A stretch of 37,546 nt of DNA from an uncultured Sulfurovum sp. Its GTDB lineage: Bacteria > Campylobacterota > Campylobacteria > Campylobacterales > Sulfurovaceae. Positions within the stretch are counted from its first letter, which is position 1. The number at the start of each line of letters is the position of its first letter. Of this stretch, positions 18,122 to 28,200 are shown piece after piece. A program made the position numbers and the translations under genes. The stretch is taken from the NCBI GenBank assembly GCA_902727995.1, contig CACVAZ010000117.1, forward strand, positions 55,945 to 93,490. Direction: 5' to 3'. The notes beneath the pieces were generated by a model. It saw only the letters and a list, made by a program, of their open reading frames with translations, was not told where the DNA came from and did not search any database.

Positions 18122-20063
18122 ACTCTTTAAGTAATCCTGCTTTAGAAAAATAATATCCTTGGGAGTAATCAACTCCTAAGTTGGTAATTATATTATAAAT
18201 ATTTTCATTTTCTACATATTCAGCAATGGTTTTAATGTTTTGTTTTTTGGCAAAAAAGACAATGGTCTCTACTATGTCTTGTGAAAATGAATCCTGTTCA
18301 ATATGTCGAATTAAACTACCATCAATTTTGATATAATCAGGTTGATAGGCATGAATACGTGCAAAATTAGATTCTCCTGTACCAAAGTCATCAATGGCAA
18401 GTTTTACACCCCATTTTCTAATTTCTTGAATAAAATGCTTGGTAATTTCTTCATTGGTAATTTTTTCATCTTCTACGAATTCAACAATAATTCTATGTGC
18501 TTCCGTTTTATACTTTGTTAAAAGAAGAAAAAATTCGTCTCTTGTTCGATGGTCTTCTATGTCTATTGCTGAGAGATTTATGGAGATTTCTATGTCCATA
18601 TTAAAAAGTGCTCGAAATGAATTACGTAGTACGGTAGAGCTAATTTCATGATAGTATTTACCTTCTTTGGCTATTTCTAAAAAATGACGAGGGGAAATGA
18701 CGTTGTTATTGTTATCAATGAGTCGAACGAGTGATTCATACTTCATGATTTTTTTTGTTTTATTTTCGACAATGGGTTGGAAATAAGAGACAATATTGAA
18801 AGTGGCTATGGCTTCTTTTAGCATAATAAATCTATTTAATTTTTTGTTTGAAAGTTTTGTGGCTTCTTCTAAAAAATTTGTAGCAATAATAAATTCTTCT
18901 TTACTTGCTAAAATTTTACTGAGTCCCATTCTTGCATTGTCCAGTGCATTTTCTCCATAGGCTAAGGAACATACAATTGATAGGCTATAGTCTACAATAC
19001 CAATTTTGATTTCTTCATGGTTGATTTTCTGTTGAAAAGCTCGAAGTATTTCACTTGTCTTTTTTTTGTTTAGAAAGCTATGATCCTCTTTTATAAAAGC
19101 AAACTCCCCATTATTAAGAATATAGATATTGTCAAAGTTACATTTTGAGGGCATATATTTCAAAAGTTCTTTGGCAAAAATTTGTTGAAGTTTTTTTGTG
19201 ACTTGTTTTGTAAAAGAATGCTTTAGATAGGTAAACTCTTCAATTTTTACAAGAAAAAGAATACATTGTTTATGTTGTTTTAAATAGTCACTTAATTGTT
19301 TTGAATGATGAATAATATCGGTTACAGGAATGGAAAGGCTAATAAACTCTTCAACTTTTCCATTGATATTGACAATGGGTTGTATGGTTGTCTGTAGATA
19401 GTAAAGTTCACCTGATTTTGTTTTATGTTTTAGAAGACCTTTCCATATTTCTTTCTTATAGGCAATTTGATTCCAGATAGACGTAAAAAAATTAGGAGAT
19501 TCTTTTTGAAAGTTAAAGAGACTATGGTTCTGACCAATTAATTCTTCTTTTTGAAAACCAGATACTTTACAATAGGTTTCATTAACATAAGTGATTATAC
19601 CATTTCTATTTATTTTTGAAATGATTGCTGATGCATTGGTAATATTATGGTATTCCTCAATAAGATTTTGTTGTCGTTTTTTTTCTTTAATTTGCTCAAT
19701 TTTATTTTCTAAAATTTCTTTATTCACTGGTTTTTGTAAGTAGCCTTGTACACTATAATTAATACTTTCTTGTAATAAGACATTGTCAATATAAGCTGAA
19801 AGAATAATAATCGGAACTTCTTGATTAGTGGCTCTAATCATTTTAATAAAATCGCTACCATTTACATTTGGCATGGATAAATCTGTAATGATTAAGTCAA
19901 TTAAATTTTCTTTAAATTTCATAAATCCATCCAGACCATCTTCAGCAAGAATAAGTTTAGAACAGAGTTTTTTGAGTAGATGAGAAGTAATTGTTCTGGT
20001 AAGTTTATCATCTTCAATGTAGAGTATATTAAATAAGGGTTGATTTAATATTTTGGATCTAAT
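18102..20063 (-). CDS. Receiver-PAS-degenerate GGDEF-EAL response regulator, with probable non-canonical start
   Basis: The listed ORF starts at 19922 inside the receiver domain. In-frame upstream sequence (IIRSKILNQPLFNILYIEDDKLTRTITSHLLKKLCSKLILAEDGLDGF-MKFKENLIDLIITDLSMPNVNG) supplies the missing receiver half. PAS, GGDEF-like 'NNGEF', and EAL-like 'ESLVRLID...INLSAIDI...IDDFGTGESN...IKIDGSLI...IAEYVEN'. Confidence 0.85.
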   Translation of the reverse strand: MRSKILNQPLFNILYIEDDKLTRTITSHLLKKLCSKLILAEDGLDGFMKFKENLIDLIITDLSMPNVNGSDFIKMIRATNQEVPIIILSAYIDNVLLQESINYSVQGYLQKPVNKEILENKIEQIKEKKRQQNLIEEYHNITNASAIISKINRNGIITYVNETYCKVSGFQKEELIGQNHSLFNFQKESPNFFTSIWNQIAYKKEIWKGLLKHKTKSGELYYLQTTIQPIVNINGKVEEFISLSIPVTDIIHHSKQLSDYLKQHKQCILFLVKIEEFTYLKHSFTKQVTKKLQQIFAKELLKYMPSKCNFDNIYILNNGEFAFIKEDHSFLNKKKTSEILRAFQQKINHEEIKIGIVDYSLSIVCSLAYGENALDNARMGLSKILASKEEFIIATNFLEEATKLSNKKLNRFIMLKEAIATFNIVSYFQPIVENKTKKIMKYESLVRLIDNNNNVISPRHFLEIAKEGKYYHEISSTVLRNSFRALFNMDIEISINLSAIDIEDHRTRDEFFLLLTKYKTEAHRIIVEFVEDEKITNEEITKHFIQEIRKWGVKLAIDDFGTGESNFARIHAYQPDYIKIDGSLIRHIEQDSFSQDIVETIVFFAKKQNIKTIAEYVENENIYNIITNLGVDYSQGYYFSKAGLLKEFIPSSL

Positions 20064-20248
20064 AATGCTCTCCTTTACCTAAAGTAGGGTATTTCTACTT
20101 GAAAGAATTTTAGTTAAATATTTTAATTTATAATGCTTTTTGTCAATAAACTTGATTCTTAAATAATGATAGGTTACTTAACGGTACAGCATTTTAGTGT
20201 TTTATTTTAAATCTTCATGTATAATAAAAAAAATAAAAAGGAGTGTAA

Positions 20249-22033
20249 GTGAAAGAAGCTAAAATATTGTTTCAAAAATTAAAAATAGTTTCTCTTTTAG
20301 ATTTAGCATTGTTAATTCCTTCCTCTTATAATAATACGACACTTGCTACCCATATTGTGATGGGGGAAAGACAAACATTTGAAGCCAAAGTTGATGAGGT
20401 TAGTGCTGTTAATGGAAAATTACGGCTCTCTTTTTGGTTACCTAAATTTAAGAAACGGATCTCTTCCATGCTTTTTCGTGTTACCCCTTATCATTATCAG
20501 GTTTTTACACTGGGTTCAGAACATTATATTCAAGGGAAAGTAGAAGAATATAATGGCTCTTTACAAATGAATCAAGCAAAATCACTTAAGAGAATAGGGG
20601 AAATCATTCCTAAATATACGAGTGTTGTAAAAGCGAGTAGTATGCGTTCTTTAATCGAACACTACATAACGGAACAAAGTTTGTATGCTGAGGGCTTAAA
20701 TGACTTTGAAGTTCGGACACTTTTAGGCTTACATTATCCTAAGTATTTAGAAGAGATAGAGAATTATGACAAAGAAGTTCTAAAGTTTATAGAAGCTTTT
20801 AATCATATGAAAAAGCTAAAAGGAAAACGCGAAGACTTTCCTGCACTTGAAGCATTAAGAGGAAAACTTAGTCCTTTTGTCAATGCCTTGCCTTTTACGT
20901 TAACGAAAGAACAACAATTTGTTATTGATGAAGTACAAGAGGATTTAAAAAGAGTAGATAAGGCAACTAAGCGTTTGGTTATTGGTGATGTAGGTTCTGG
21001 TAAAACCATGGTTATTTTAGCAGCAGCTATCATAGCTTATCCGTCAAAATCCATACTTATGGCACCCACTTCATTACTGGTTATTCAACTCTATGAGGAG
21101 GCGATGAAATATTTACCAAAGAGCGTAAAGATTGCTTTAGTGATGCAAGGAAAAAATGAGGGGGATTATCTAAATGCTGATTTTATTATAGGAACACATG
21201 CCATTCTTTTTAAAGAGGACATGCCTAACGCTTCACTGGTTATGGTGGATGAGCAACACCGTTTTGGAACCAAACAAAGAGCTTTACTTGAAGCCATGAT
21301 GGCTAATAAACAGAAGAAGCCTCATTACTTACAATTTTCGGCAACACCCATACCCAGAACCCAAGCCATGATGCAGTCTGAACTCATAGATGTAAGTCTT
21401 ATTACCTCTACCCCTTTTGAAAAAGACATTAGCACTAAAGTAGTGGGAAAAGAAGACTTTCCTGTAATGCTAGAAGCAATCAAAAAGGAAATAGCAGAAG
21501 ATCATCAAGTTTTGATTGTTTATCCTTTGGTTGAAGAAAGTAAAGAGATTCCCTATCAATCACTTGACGAAGGACGAGGATTTTGGGAAAAAAAATTTGA
21601 GAATGTTTATGTAACGCATGGAAAAGATAAGAAAAAAGAAGCTGTTTTACAGGAGTTTAGAGATAAAGGAGAGATACTTTTAGCCACTACTGTAGTTGAA
21701 GTGGGTATTTCGTTACCAAGGCTTACACTTATTGTTATTGTGGGTGCAGAACGTTTAGGCTTGGCGACACTTCATCAGTTACGTGGTAGAGTGGGGCGTT
21801 TAGGATTAAAAAGTTATTGTTACTTGTTTAGCAATAATAAAAAGAATAACAGGTTACAAGCATTTACCCAAACGCAGAGTGGTTTTGAAATTGCCAAACT
21901 AGATTTGCAGTTTAGAAACTCTGGTGACATTTTAGATGGTACGATTCAAAGTGGTATGCAATTTAAATGGCTCAATTTAGCAGAGGATGAACATCTTGTC
22001 TCTGTAGCAAAAGGAAGAATAAATAACTTATGA
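20249..22033 (+). CDS. recG: ATP-dependent DNA helicase RecG (GTG start)
   Basis: 'GDVGSGKTMVI', 'VDEQHRFGTKQR', 'FSATPIPRTQAMM', 'LRGRVGRLGLKSYCYLF', N-terminal wedge/OB-like region. Confidence 0.95.
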   Translation: MKEAKILFQKLKIVSLLDLALLIPSSYNNTTLATHIVMGERQTFEAKVDEVSAVNGKLRLSFWLPKFKKRISSMLFRVTPYHYQVFTLGSEHYIQGKVEEYNGSLQMNQAKSLKRIGEIIPKYTSVVKASSMRSLIEHYITEQSLYAEGLNDFEVRTLLGLHYPKYLEEIENYDKEVLKFIEAFNHMKKLKGKREDFPALEALRGKLSPFVNALPFTLTKEQQFVIDEVQEDLKRVDKATKRLVIGDVGSGKTMVILAAAIIAYPSKSILMAPTSLLVIQLYEEAMKYLPKSVKIALVMQGKNEGDYLNADFIIGTHAILFKEDMPNASLVMVDEQHRFGTKQRALLEAMMANKQKKPHYLQFSATPIPRTQAMMQSELIDVSLITSTPFEKDISTKVVGKEDFPVMLEAIKKEIAEDHQVLIVYPLVEESKEIPYQSLDEGRGFWEKKFENVYVTHGKDKKKEAVLQEFRDKGEILLATTVVEVGISLPRLTLIVIVGAERLGLATLHQLRGRVGRLGLKSYCYLFSNNKKNNRLQAFTQTQSGFEIAKLDLQFRNSGDILDGTIQSGMQFKWLNLAEDEHLVSVAKGRINNL

Positions 22034-22383
22034 GAATTATTTGGTTTACACTAGGAGGCGTTTCACTTTTTTTAGCATTTTTAGGGGTACTTTTGCCCCT
22101 TTTACCAACAGTACCTTTTTTGCTAGTCTCTGCATTTTTTTTCGCTAAATCTTCAGAAAAGGTGCATGATTGGCTAATAAGTCATAAGTTGTTTGGAACA
22201 ATGATAAGAGATTGGCATGAAAGAGGTGCGATTGCTTTAAAGTCGAAGTATTTTGCTACGGTTTCTATTGTTTCTGTGGTATTGATTTCTCTTTTATTTG
22301 GCGTAAAATTAATGGTTATTTACCTACAGATTTTTGTTTTATCTTTAGTTTTGCTATTTATTTGGACGCGTCCTAATAATTAA
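22030..22383 (+). CDS. DUF454/YbaN-family inner membrane protein
   Basis: 'GGVSLFLAFLGVLLPLLPTVPFLLVSAFFFAKSSEKVHDWLISHKLFGTMIRDWHERGAIALKSKYFAT', diagnostic DUF454; 4-nt overlap with recG. Confidence 0.92.
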   Translation: MRIIWFTLGGVSLFLAFLGVLLPLLPTVPFLLVSAFFFAKSSEKVHDWLISHKLFGTMIRDWHERGAIALKSKYFATVSIVSVVLISLLFGVKLMVIYLQIFVLSLVLLFIWTRPNN

Positions 22384-22389
22384 GAGAGT

Positions 22390-22411
22390 AGGGTGTATTA
22401 AAATGCACCCT
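22390..22411. terminator. Bidirectional hairpin between convergent genes
   Basis: AGGGTGTAT-TAAA-ATGCACCCT 9-bp stem with one G.T; also preceded by GTAG; lies between + and - genes. Confidence 0.6.
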
Positions 22412-22419
22412 CTTAACTA

Positions 22420-22950
22420 TTAATAAAGACCAAATTTTCCATCAGCCCTTTTATACATAACTCTCATAAGACCATCATGGTCATTAAAAACGATAAATTG
22501 TCGCTTATTTTCAGCTTTTAATGCTTCAATGGCTTCTTCAAAATCGAGTGGTTTATGAAGTTCTAAATCCATAGGGACAAGTTCAATATCTTGGGCGTCA
22601 AGTTCAAGTACAGCTTCTGCTTCATCGCCTAAATCTTTAAAGGACATAACCTTGTGATCTTTAATTTTATCAGCATGTCTTCTTAATGCTTTTTGTGCTC
22701 TTGCAAAAGCATTGTCAGTGGCTGCATAAACATCTTGATCACTTTGCGTAATCACAATGGTATTTTTGTCTTTTAAGTTTAGGACAAGTTCAACTGACAC
22801 GTTTTTCTTTGTCTTACTGTCAGCTGTAATAATGGTATTCGATGAGATAATATTTAAGTTGTATTTGTCTAGACTATCAATACTTTCAGAGATATGTTCT
22901 CTAATAGAATCTGATAATTCATAATGTCTTCCCACTATATTTTTGCTCAT
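22420..22950 (-). CDS. hpf: Ribosome hibernation-promoting factor, long form (HPF/YfiA/RaiA family)
   Basis: 'GRHYELSDSIREHISESIDSLDKY...' N-terminal HPF domain plus C-terminal 'LHKPLDFEEAIEALKAENKRQFIVFNDHDGLMRVMYKRADGKFGLY'. Confidence 0.93.
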   Translation of the reverse strand: MSKNIVGRHYELSDSIREHISESIDSLDKYNLNIISSNTIITADSKTKKNVSVELVLNLKDKNTIVITQSDQDVYAATDNAFARAQKALRRHADKIKDHKVMSFKDLGDEAEAVLELDAQDIELVPMDLELHKPLDFEEAIEALKAENKRQFIVFNDHDGLMRVMYKRADGKFGLY

Positions 22951-23078
22951 AATTTATCCTTTTGTATTTAATAACTTCAAGATATAACTTCTTAAAAGTC
23001 AAGCTCTTTAGGTACTTTAATTGTACACTTCTATGGTTAATAGATAGTAAACAAAACTAAATTTATTACCATAATAAC

Positions 23079-23582
23079 TTAAAGCTTTTGGAGTGTTCTT
23101 CTGTGAAAAGTAACGTTTCGATTTTGAGGGTCATCAAAGTCTTTATAGCTTATGTAGGTGTCAATTATTAGAGAGATGGTATTGTAAAATCCTCCACTAT
23201 TATCACTCCATGTTGCATTTAGATTACTTATTCCCCCTGATGGATCAATGGAGGTGTTACATCCATTTAACAAGCTATTGTTTCCAATGTATTTAATATT
23301 GATTTCTACTCCATATCCAGCAGTAGTATCACCAAAATGGTCAGTAATTTTTTCGAGGCAACTATTAGTAGTATTCCTATCATAATAGAGAGCATAGAAA
23401 ATTGCTAATTCGGTGTAACTTCGTGCCAATAAAGTAGCTTGTTCTTTTTGGTATTGTGCTGTTGTGGCTTTAATGGTCTTTGCTGTAACACTCATAATCA
23501 TACTTGTAATAGAAGCCATAATAACAATCACAAAAATAGCTGTTATCATTGAAAAGGCTTTTTTATGCTTAGAATTTATCAT
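23079..23582 (-). CDS. Pseudopilin-like protein lacking Glu5 (MshP-like position)
   Basis: 'KKAFSMITAIFVIVIMASITSMIMSVTAKTIKAT' type IV pilin-like N-terminal helix with Thr at +5; ATGA overlap with the upstream pseudopilin gene. Confidence 0.82.
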   Translation of the reverse strand: MINSKHKKAFSMITAIFVIVIMASITSMIMSVTAKTIKATTAQYQKEQATLLARSYTELAIFYALYYDRNTTNSCLEKITDHFGDTTAGYGVEINIKYIGNNSLLNGCNTSIDPSGGISNLNATWSDNSGGFYNTISLIIDTYISYKDFDDPQNRNVTFHRRTLQKL

Positions 23583-24517
23583 CGTATAATCGCTTTCTCT
23601 TTGCAGGTACTAATATTGTATTTTTGACCAATGTTTTCAGAAGCACAGAGTTTGAACTGAATAACTCCACCATTTTCGGTAAATTTGAAGACAGAAATAT
23701 TGGTAGCCATGCGTTTTTTAATTCCACTGGTATAACGTTCGCCATTCCATGGTTGGTAGTTATAGTAGAGATAAAGATTATAAAGTCCATCACCTACAGG
23801 GTCTTCATCTATGGGAACTAAAGCATAAGCACTCCATGCTAGTTTATAGCGTTCACTAATGATGATAGGTTTATTGTCTACAAAGGTAAGGTTGGTGTCC
23901 TCATTGTTTGTCACCCGAAAGATACAAGCAGTTTTACTAGGATCAATAAGCCCCATACAAGAAGGGTTATATTCGGTATCCTCAATATAGTAGTTTGTTT
24001 TTTGGGAGAAAAGTATGGCAGCAGCGTGACTATTGTCACTCATTGTAACTTTTCCATTGGAGAGATTGTTCATAATATTCGCTGTCTTACTCAATTGTGA
24101 AGCAGGTGTTGTGACGCTAAAACGATTGGCTGTACTGTAATCGGTAACACCTGACCATCCTGGTGTCTCCGAGGCAGAAAAACTGTCATTGTCATATCCT
24201 ATCCATTCAATGGTTGTAAAGTTATTATCATATTTTGGAATGTTTTTAAGCATAATCCAATCCGTATCTTCGACAAAACCTGTTTTACTAGAATCTTTGG
24301 CAACACTTGTTCCTTGGATGCGATAGGTTAGACGGTTAACAATTTGATTGGAGACCAGTTCTGTTTTGGTTGTGACCTTATACATAGCACGTTGTGTAAT
24401 AAGATTTTCATAGACTTGAACAATAATGGAAGAGCTAATAGAGGCAACAACCCCTAAAATTACTAAGACAAAAACAACTTCAATTAGACTAAATGCAGGG
24501 TGGCTTTTTTTTATCAT
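23579..24517 (-). CDS. Type II/IV pseudopilin (prepilin-type N-terminus, MshO-like size)
   Basis: 'HPAFSLIEVVFVLVILGVVASISSSIIVQVYE' class III signal with Glu5; ATGA overlaps at both ends. Confidence 0.87.
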   Translation of the reverse strand: MIKKSHPAFSLIEVVFVLVILGVVASISSSIIVQVYENLITQRAMYKVTTKTELVSNQIVNRLTYRIQGTSVAKDSSKTGFVEDTDWIMLKNIPKYDNNFTTIEWIGYDNDSFSASETPGWSGVTDYSTANRFSVTTPASQLSKTANIMNNLSNGKVTMSDNSHAAAILFSQKTNYYIEDTEYNPSCMGLIDPSKTACIFRVTNNEDTNLTFVDNKPIIISERYKLAWSAYALVPIDEDPVGDGLYNLYLYYNYQPWNGERYTSGIKKRMATNISVFKFTENGGVIQFKLCASENIGQKYNISTCKEKAIIR

Positions 24518-25281
24518 AACTCTATTTCTCCTTGTGGTTCGAAGGTTCCAATATTACAAGAAAAGGCTTCTAGACTAATGTTCTTGTCAAGTTCTTTAAC
24601 GCCACTCTTGGAAGTTAGAGCTACTTTGATGTGTTTAATATTACTAGGAACACTACTTGTCAGTGCTAATTGTCCTCCAATGTTTGTCTGTACCGAAAGA
24701 ACAGAATTCACAGGAGCATCTTTTCGGTAGGAAACCTTGGTATGCATATTGAGTCCAATATCCACATAATCCCCAATGTCTGCTGTACTATCTTGATTGT
24801 TGTAAACAGTAATACCTAAATTACTATTGGCATAATCATCGACATCATCAAAGTGAGTGAAATCAGACTCATTCATGTCACTATTTGTGCTATTGAGGTC
24901 AGGACCAAAGCTAGGTGAGGGGGTATAAACTTGACTTCCTCCTACAAGTGAAATTCTTCCTGATACCCCTTTGAGTCCTGCAATGCTTCCAGCATTAAAA
25001 TTAAAAGGTGTTATCGTTTGCTGGGTGTCCAAAATGGGAGATGTTCCAATGGCAAGATTGGCATTGGCTTCATCCCAATTCATAGATAAAATGACTCCTG
25101 TCTGTGCAGCAGCAGCAGCAATGGCTTCTTGTTGGAGGGCAACATTACTACTACGAATTGATTGTTGAATTAGCATGGGACTTGAAAGTAATACAATTCC
25201 AATAATCACCAAAGCAAAGATAAGTTCTATCATTGCAATGGCAGGTTTAGATTTTTTTATACTGATGCTTTCTTTGCTCAT
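24514..25281 (-). CDS. Type II/IV pseudopilin (prepilin-type N-terminus)
   Basis: 'KPAIAMIELIFALVIIGIVLLSSPMLIQQSI' class III signal with Glu5. ATG at 25281 preferred over the TTG at 25293. Confidence 0.86.
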   Translation of the reverse strand: MSKESISIKKSKPAIAMIELIFALVIIGIVLLSSPMLIQQSIRSSNVALQQEAIAAAAAQTGVILSMNWDEANANLAIGTSPILDTQQTITPFNFNAGSIAGLKGVSGRISLVGGSQVYTPSPSFGPDLNSTNSDMNESDFTHFDDVDDYANSNLGITVYNNQDSTADIGDYVDIGLNMHTKVSYRKDAPVNSVLSVQTNIGGQLALTSSVPSNIKHIKVALTSKSGVKELDKNISLEAFSCNIGTFEPQGEIEL

Positions 25282-25286
25282 TTTCT

Positions 25287-28200
25287 TTACCAATCCATTT
25301 TACCATTAGCATCAATTTTTTTAGTAATTTCAGCCTGATTTCCCTCAACTCCAATTCCTGTTAAAGCTGAAATATCTTTAATTGCTAGTCTGAAGAAAGG
25401 AATACCTGCACTGTTGTCTGTGTTCTTGTGGTAGCGTAACCATGGTTGCGTATTTATCTCTATTTCAGTTTTAGTTAATGTTTCAGGAACACTTTTACTG
25501 TATTTGACATAGATATTATTAATTCTTCCATTTAAAAATGAAGGAATAATTGCTGGTTCGATTTGAAAATCACTATTACTACTGATTAAACTGCTAACAT
25601 TACTATCTAGCTTACTATTATGTTCACGATCAACGTACCAGCCTAAATCAGTTTTTTGTGTATTAAATCCAATGTTTTTAAGGTTCATATCATTGTCACA
25701 CCAAGATCTATTTTTAGAAATTTTACAATAAATCTCTACCATCAGTGGGGTATGAATTATTTTTTTAGTGGTTTCAGGATAAACTTCTTTATCGGAGCGA
25801 ATACGTGCGTAGAAAAAAGTCCTTGTTTGGTCAATGATACCTGAGTTCTTTTTGTGCAAAGCTTCTTGCTCTTTGCCTTCTCTCATTGACTTACTTGCCG
25901 TTGAATTGGCATCAAAGGCAACAAAATTAACTTGTATTGGATTCGTGGCTTCATTATAATGTTTTTCCATATTATAAGAGACTTTTAAACTTGTATTTCC
26001 CTCATTTTCATCTAAAAAATCATTGGCTTTAATGTGAATATTTTTAAAATAACTTACATCTCCATTAAGTCCATTAAGTTTGACAATCTGTTGAGGATAA
26101 ACAGGCGTTCCGTTGGAGGTTTTAATCTCTACTTTTCCTTGTTCATCACTATAGTTTTCTTTAAAAGTAGGTATAAAATTTAAAGAAAGTTCAACATCGT
26201 TAGCAAGACAGCTTTTGCTAAAGTTAGTTAGCTTTTGTCCATTCTTATCTTCAGCAATAATCGTACTGCTAATTTCTACAGCCATTTCATCGCTATCATT
26301 AAGATTATTGGTGTAGAGGTAAGCTCGTCCATCTTTGTTGGAGTTATTGAACGTCATGTTTGTTAGATTAAAGGCATAGGGTTGAAAATGTATTTTTAAA
26401 TCCTTATAACTATCTCCTTCATTCGATGCAATATTACACCCTACTTTTCCACTACTATTGGGAATATTACTAGCACTGTTTAAGACACAGCCTATATTAT
26501 TTAGGTTTTTGTTAATATCTGTCCAGTTAACATCTTCGATGTGCAGGGTATATTGTCCAACATTGGTATGTGTGAAAGTTGCATTGATTTTGGAATCTTT
26601 AAAATTGTATTCTTTAGGGTAGTTCTTTTCATCAGCACATTGCATTGTGCTATTTTTATTAAAAATAAGGGTGCTGTTGAGTTCTTTAGCATTATCTGTT
26701 TCATAATTTTCAATAAGGTTAGTCGTTCCATAGGGTGTTGCTTTGGTGAAAAGAGTGTAATTATACCCCGTGCTTAAATTAAGATAGTCATTCTCCAAGT
26801 AACTGCTATCACGATAAAGAGTATTGTTAAATTCATTACTCTCTTTGATGCTTACATGAAAATGAGCTGGACGTATGGCAAAACTATGTGAGTAATTACT
26901 CGACTCATTTGTGGTTAGTGCTTTTATGGCGTAATCATTTGAATTGGTATAGCTACCATAAACTAAAGTTCCATTTTCATCAACAAGATAAGAAACACGG
27001 TAGTTTGCCAATCGAGTTGCTCTATCAATCTTAATATCTTGCAGGACATCATAACGGTTACTACTGCTATCTCCTAGATGAACATATTTTGTATAGAGAA
27101 TATCATTCGTTAGCGTAGTATTTCTATCTAAGAGTTCCACTTTAAGAGTTATATTCTTAACCATTTGAGGATCATCATTTTTGTCATATCCTACTAAACT
27201 GTAGTCAAAAGCACGACCTGATATTTGAGTGTAAAGATTTTCTTTAAGCGACTGTGGATTGTTTTCAACGTCCTTGCTATTAGTCCGTTCTACAGCAAAA
27301 CGAAGTGTATCATCCCCTTCAATAGTTGCCATCATCACTGTATCATCAAGTAAAAGATTAAATGCATTTGAAAGCATCACATAGAATGTTTCACTCCCCT
27401 CTTTTAGTGTATCTCCTTTGACATAAATGGTAATGGTTTGTTCTTGTGTTCCTGCTGGAAAAACAACTGTGCCACTACTTGGAATATAATCACTATCACT
27501 CATTGCTGTTCCATTACTTGTGGCATATTGAACTGATCTATTTGTTAATCCAACCTCACTTAGTCGTAAAGTAAAGGTAAAGGCTTTTGTCCCACTGTCT
27601 CCCTCGGTATGGCTAATGTCCTTAAGTAAAATAGTAGGAAAATTATGAAGGGTTTTCATGCTATAATCTTCGACTTCTCCATCAAGTGCTGAACCTGTTG
27701 CATTTAACTCTTGTTGTGAACTGTATCTGAAACGTGCATAAATATTTTCACCATTAAAATTAAGCTTAGCCACATCAGAAGCGTTCACTTGAAGGTAAAT
27801 GCTTCCACTAGAACCATCAACATCTTTAGCAATCTGTTCTGAGACGGTAAATTGACCATCTCTATTCCAATCAATCCATGCATTAAGATAGCCAGAACCT
27901 TTTGTTTCTATGTTGATGTTGTTCAAAGAATTGAGCGAAGTAATTTGATAGCCTTGCAGTGACACAGTTCCTATTTTTACGCCATCATCTTGTTCATCTA
28001 AATTAGCATTTACTGATGGTTTTCCATTATTTTCATTGCTTACTCCATTCCCTAAGTAAATTGTAGGGTTACCATAGCTAGGCAAGGAGTGTCTAGCACC
28101 ATTGCTTTCTAGTTTGGTTGGATAATTTTCAGGTAAATCTCCAAAATCAAATTTAAACTCTGCATCCGTACACATTGCTCCATCATTAAGACTTACTTTG

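Noticed and set aside
20082-20100. AAGTAG-GGTATTT-CTACTT inverted repeat upstream of the receiver-EAL gene
   Set aside because: A 6-bp stem in a plausible promoter region, but too short to separate from chance in AT-rich DNA. Noted only as a possible operator.
23032-23073. Inverted repeat TATGGT...ACCATA downstream of the last pseudopilin gene
   Set aside because: Only a 6-bp stem with a ~30-nt loop and no clear T-tract; too weak to call a terminator.
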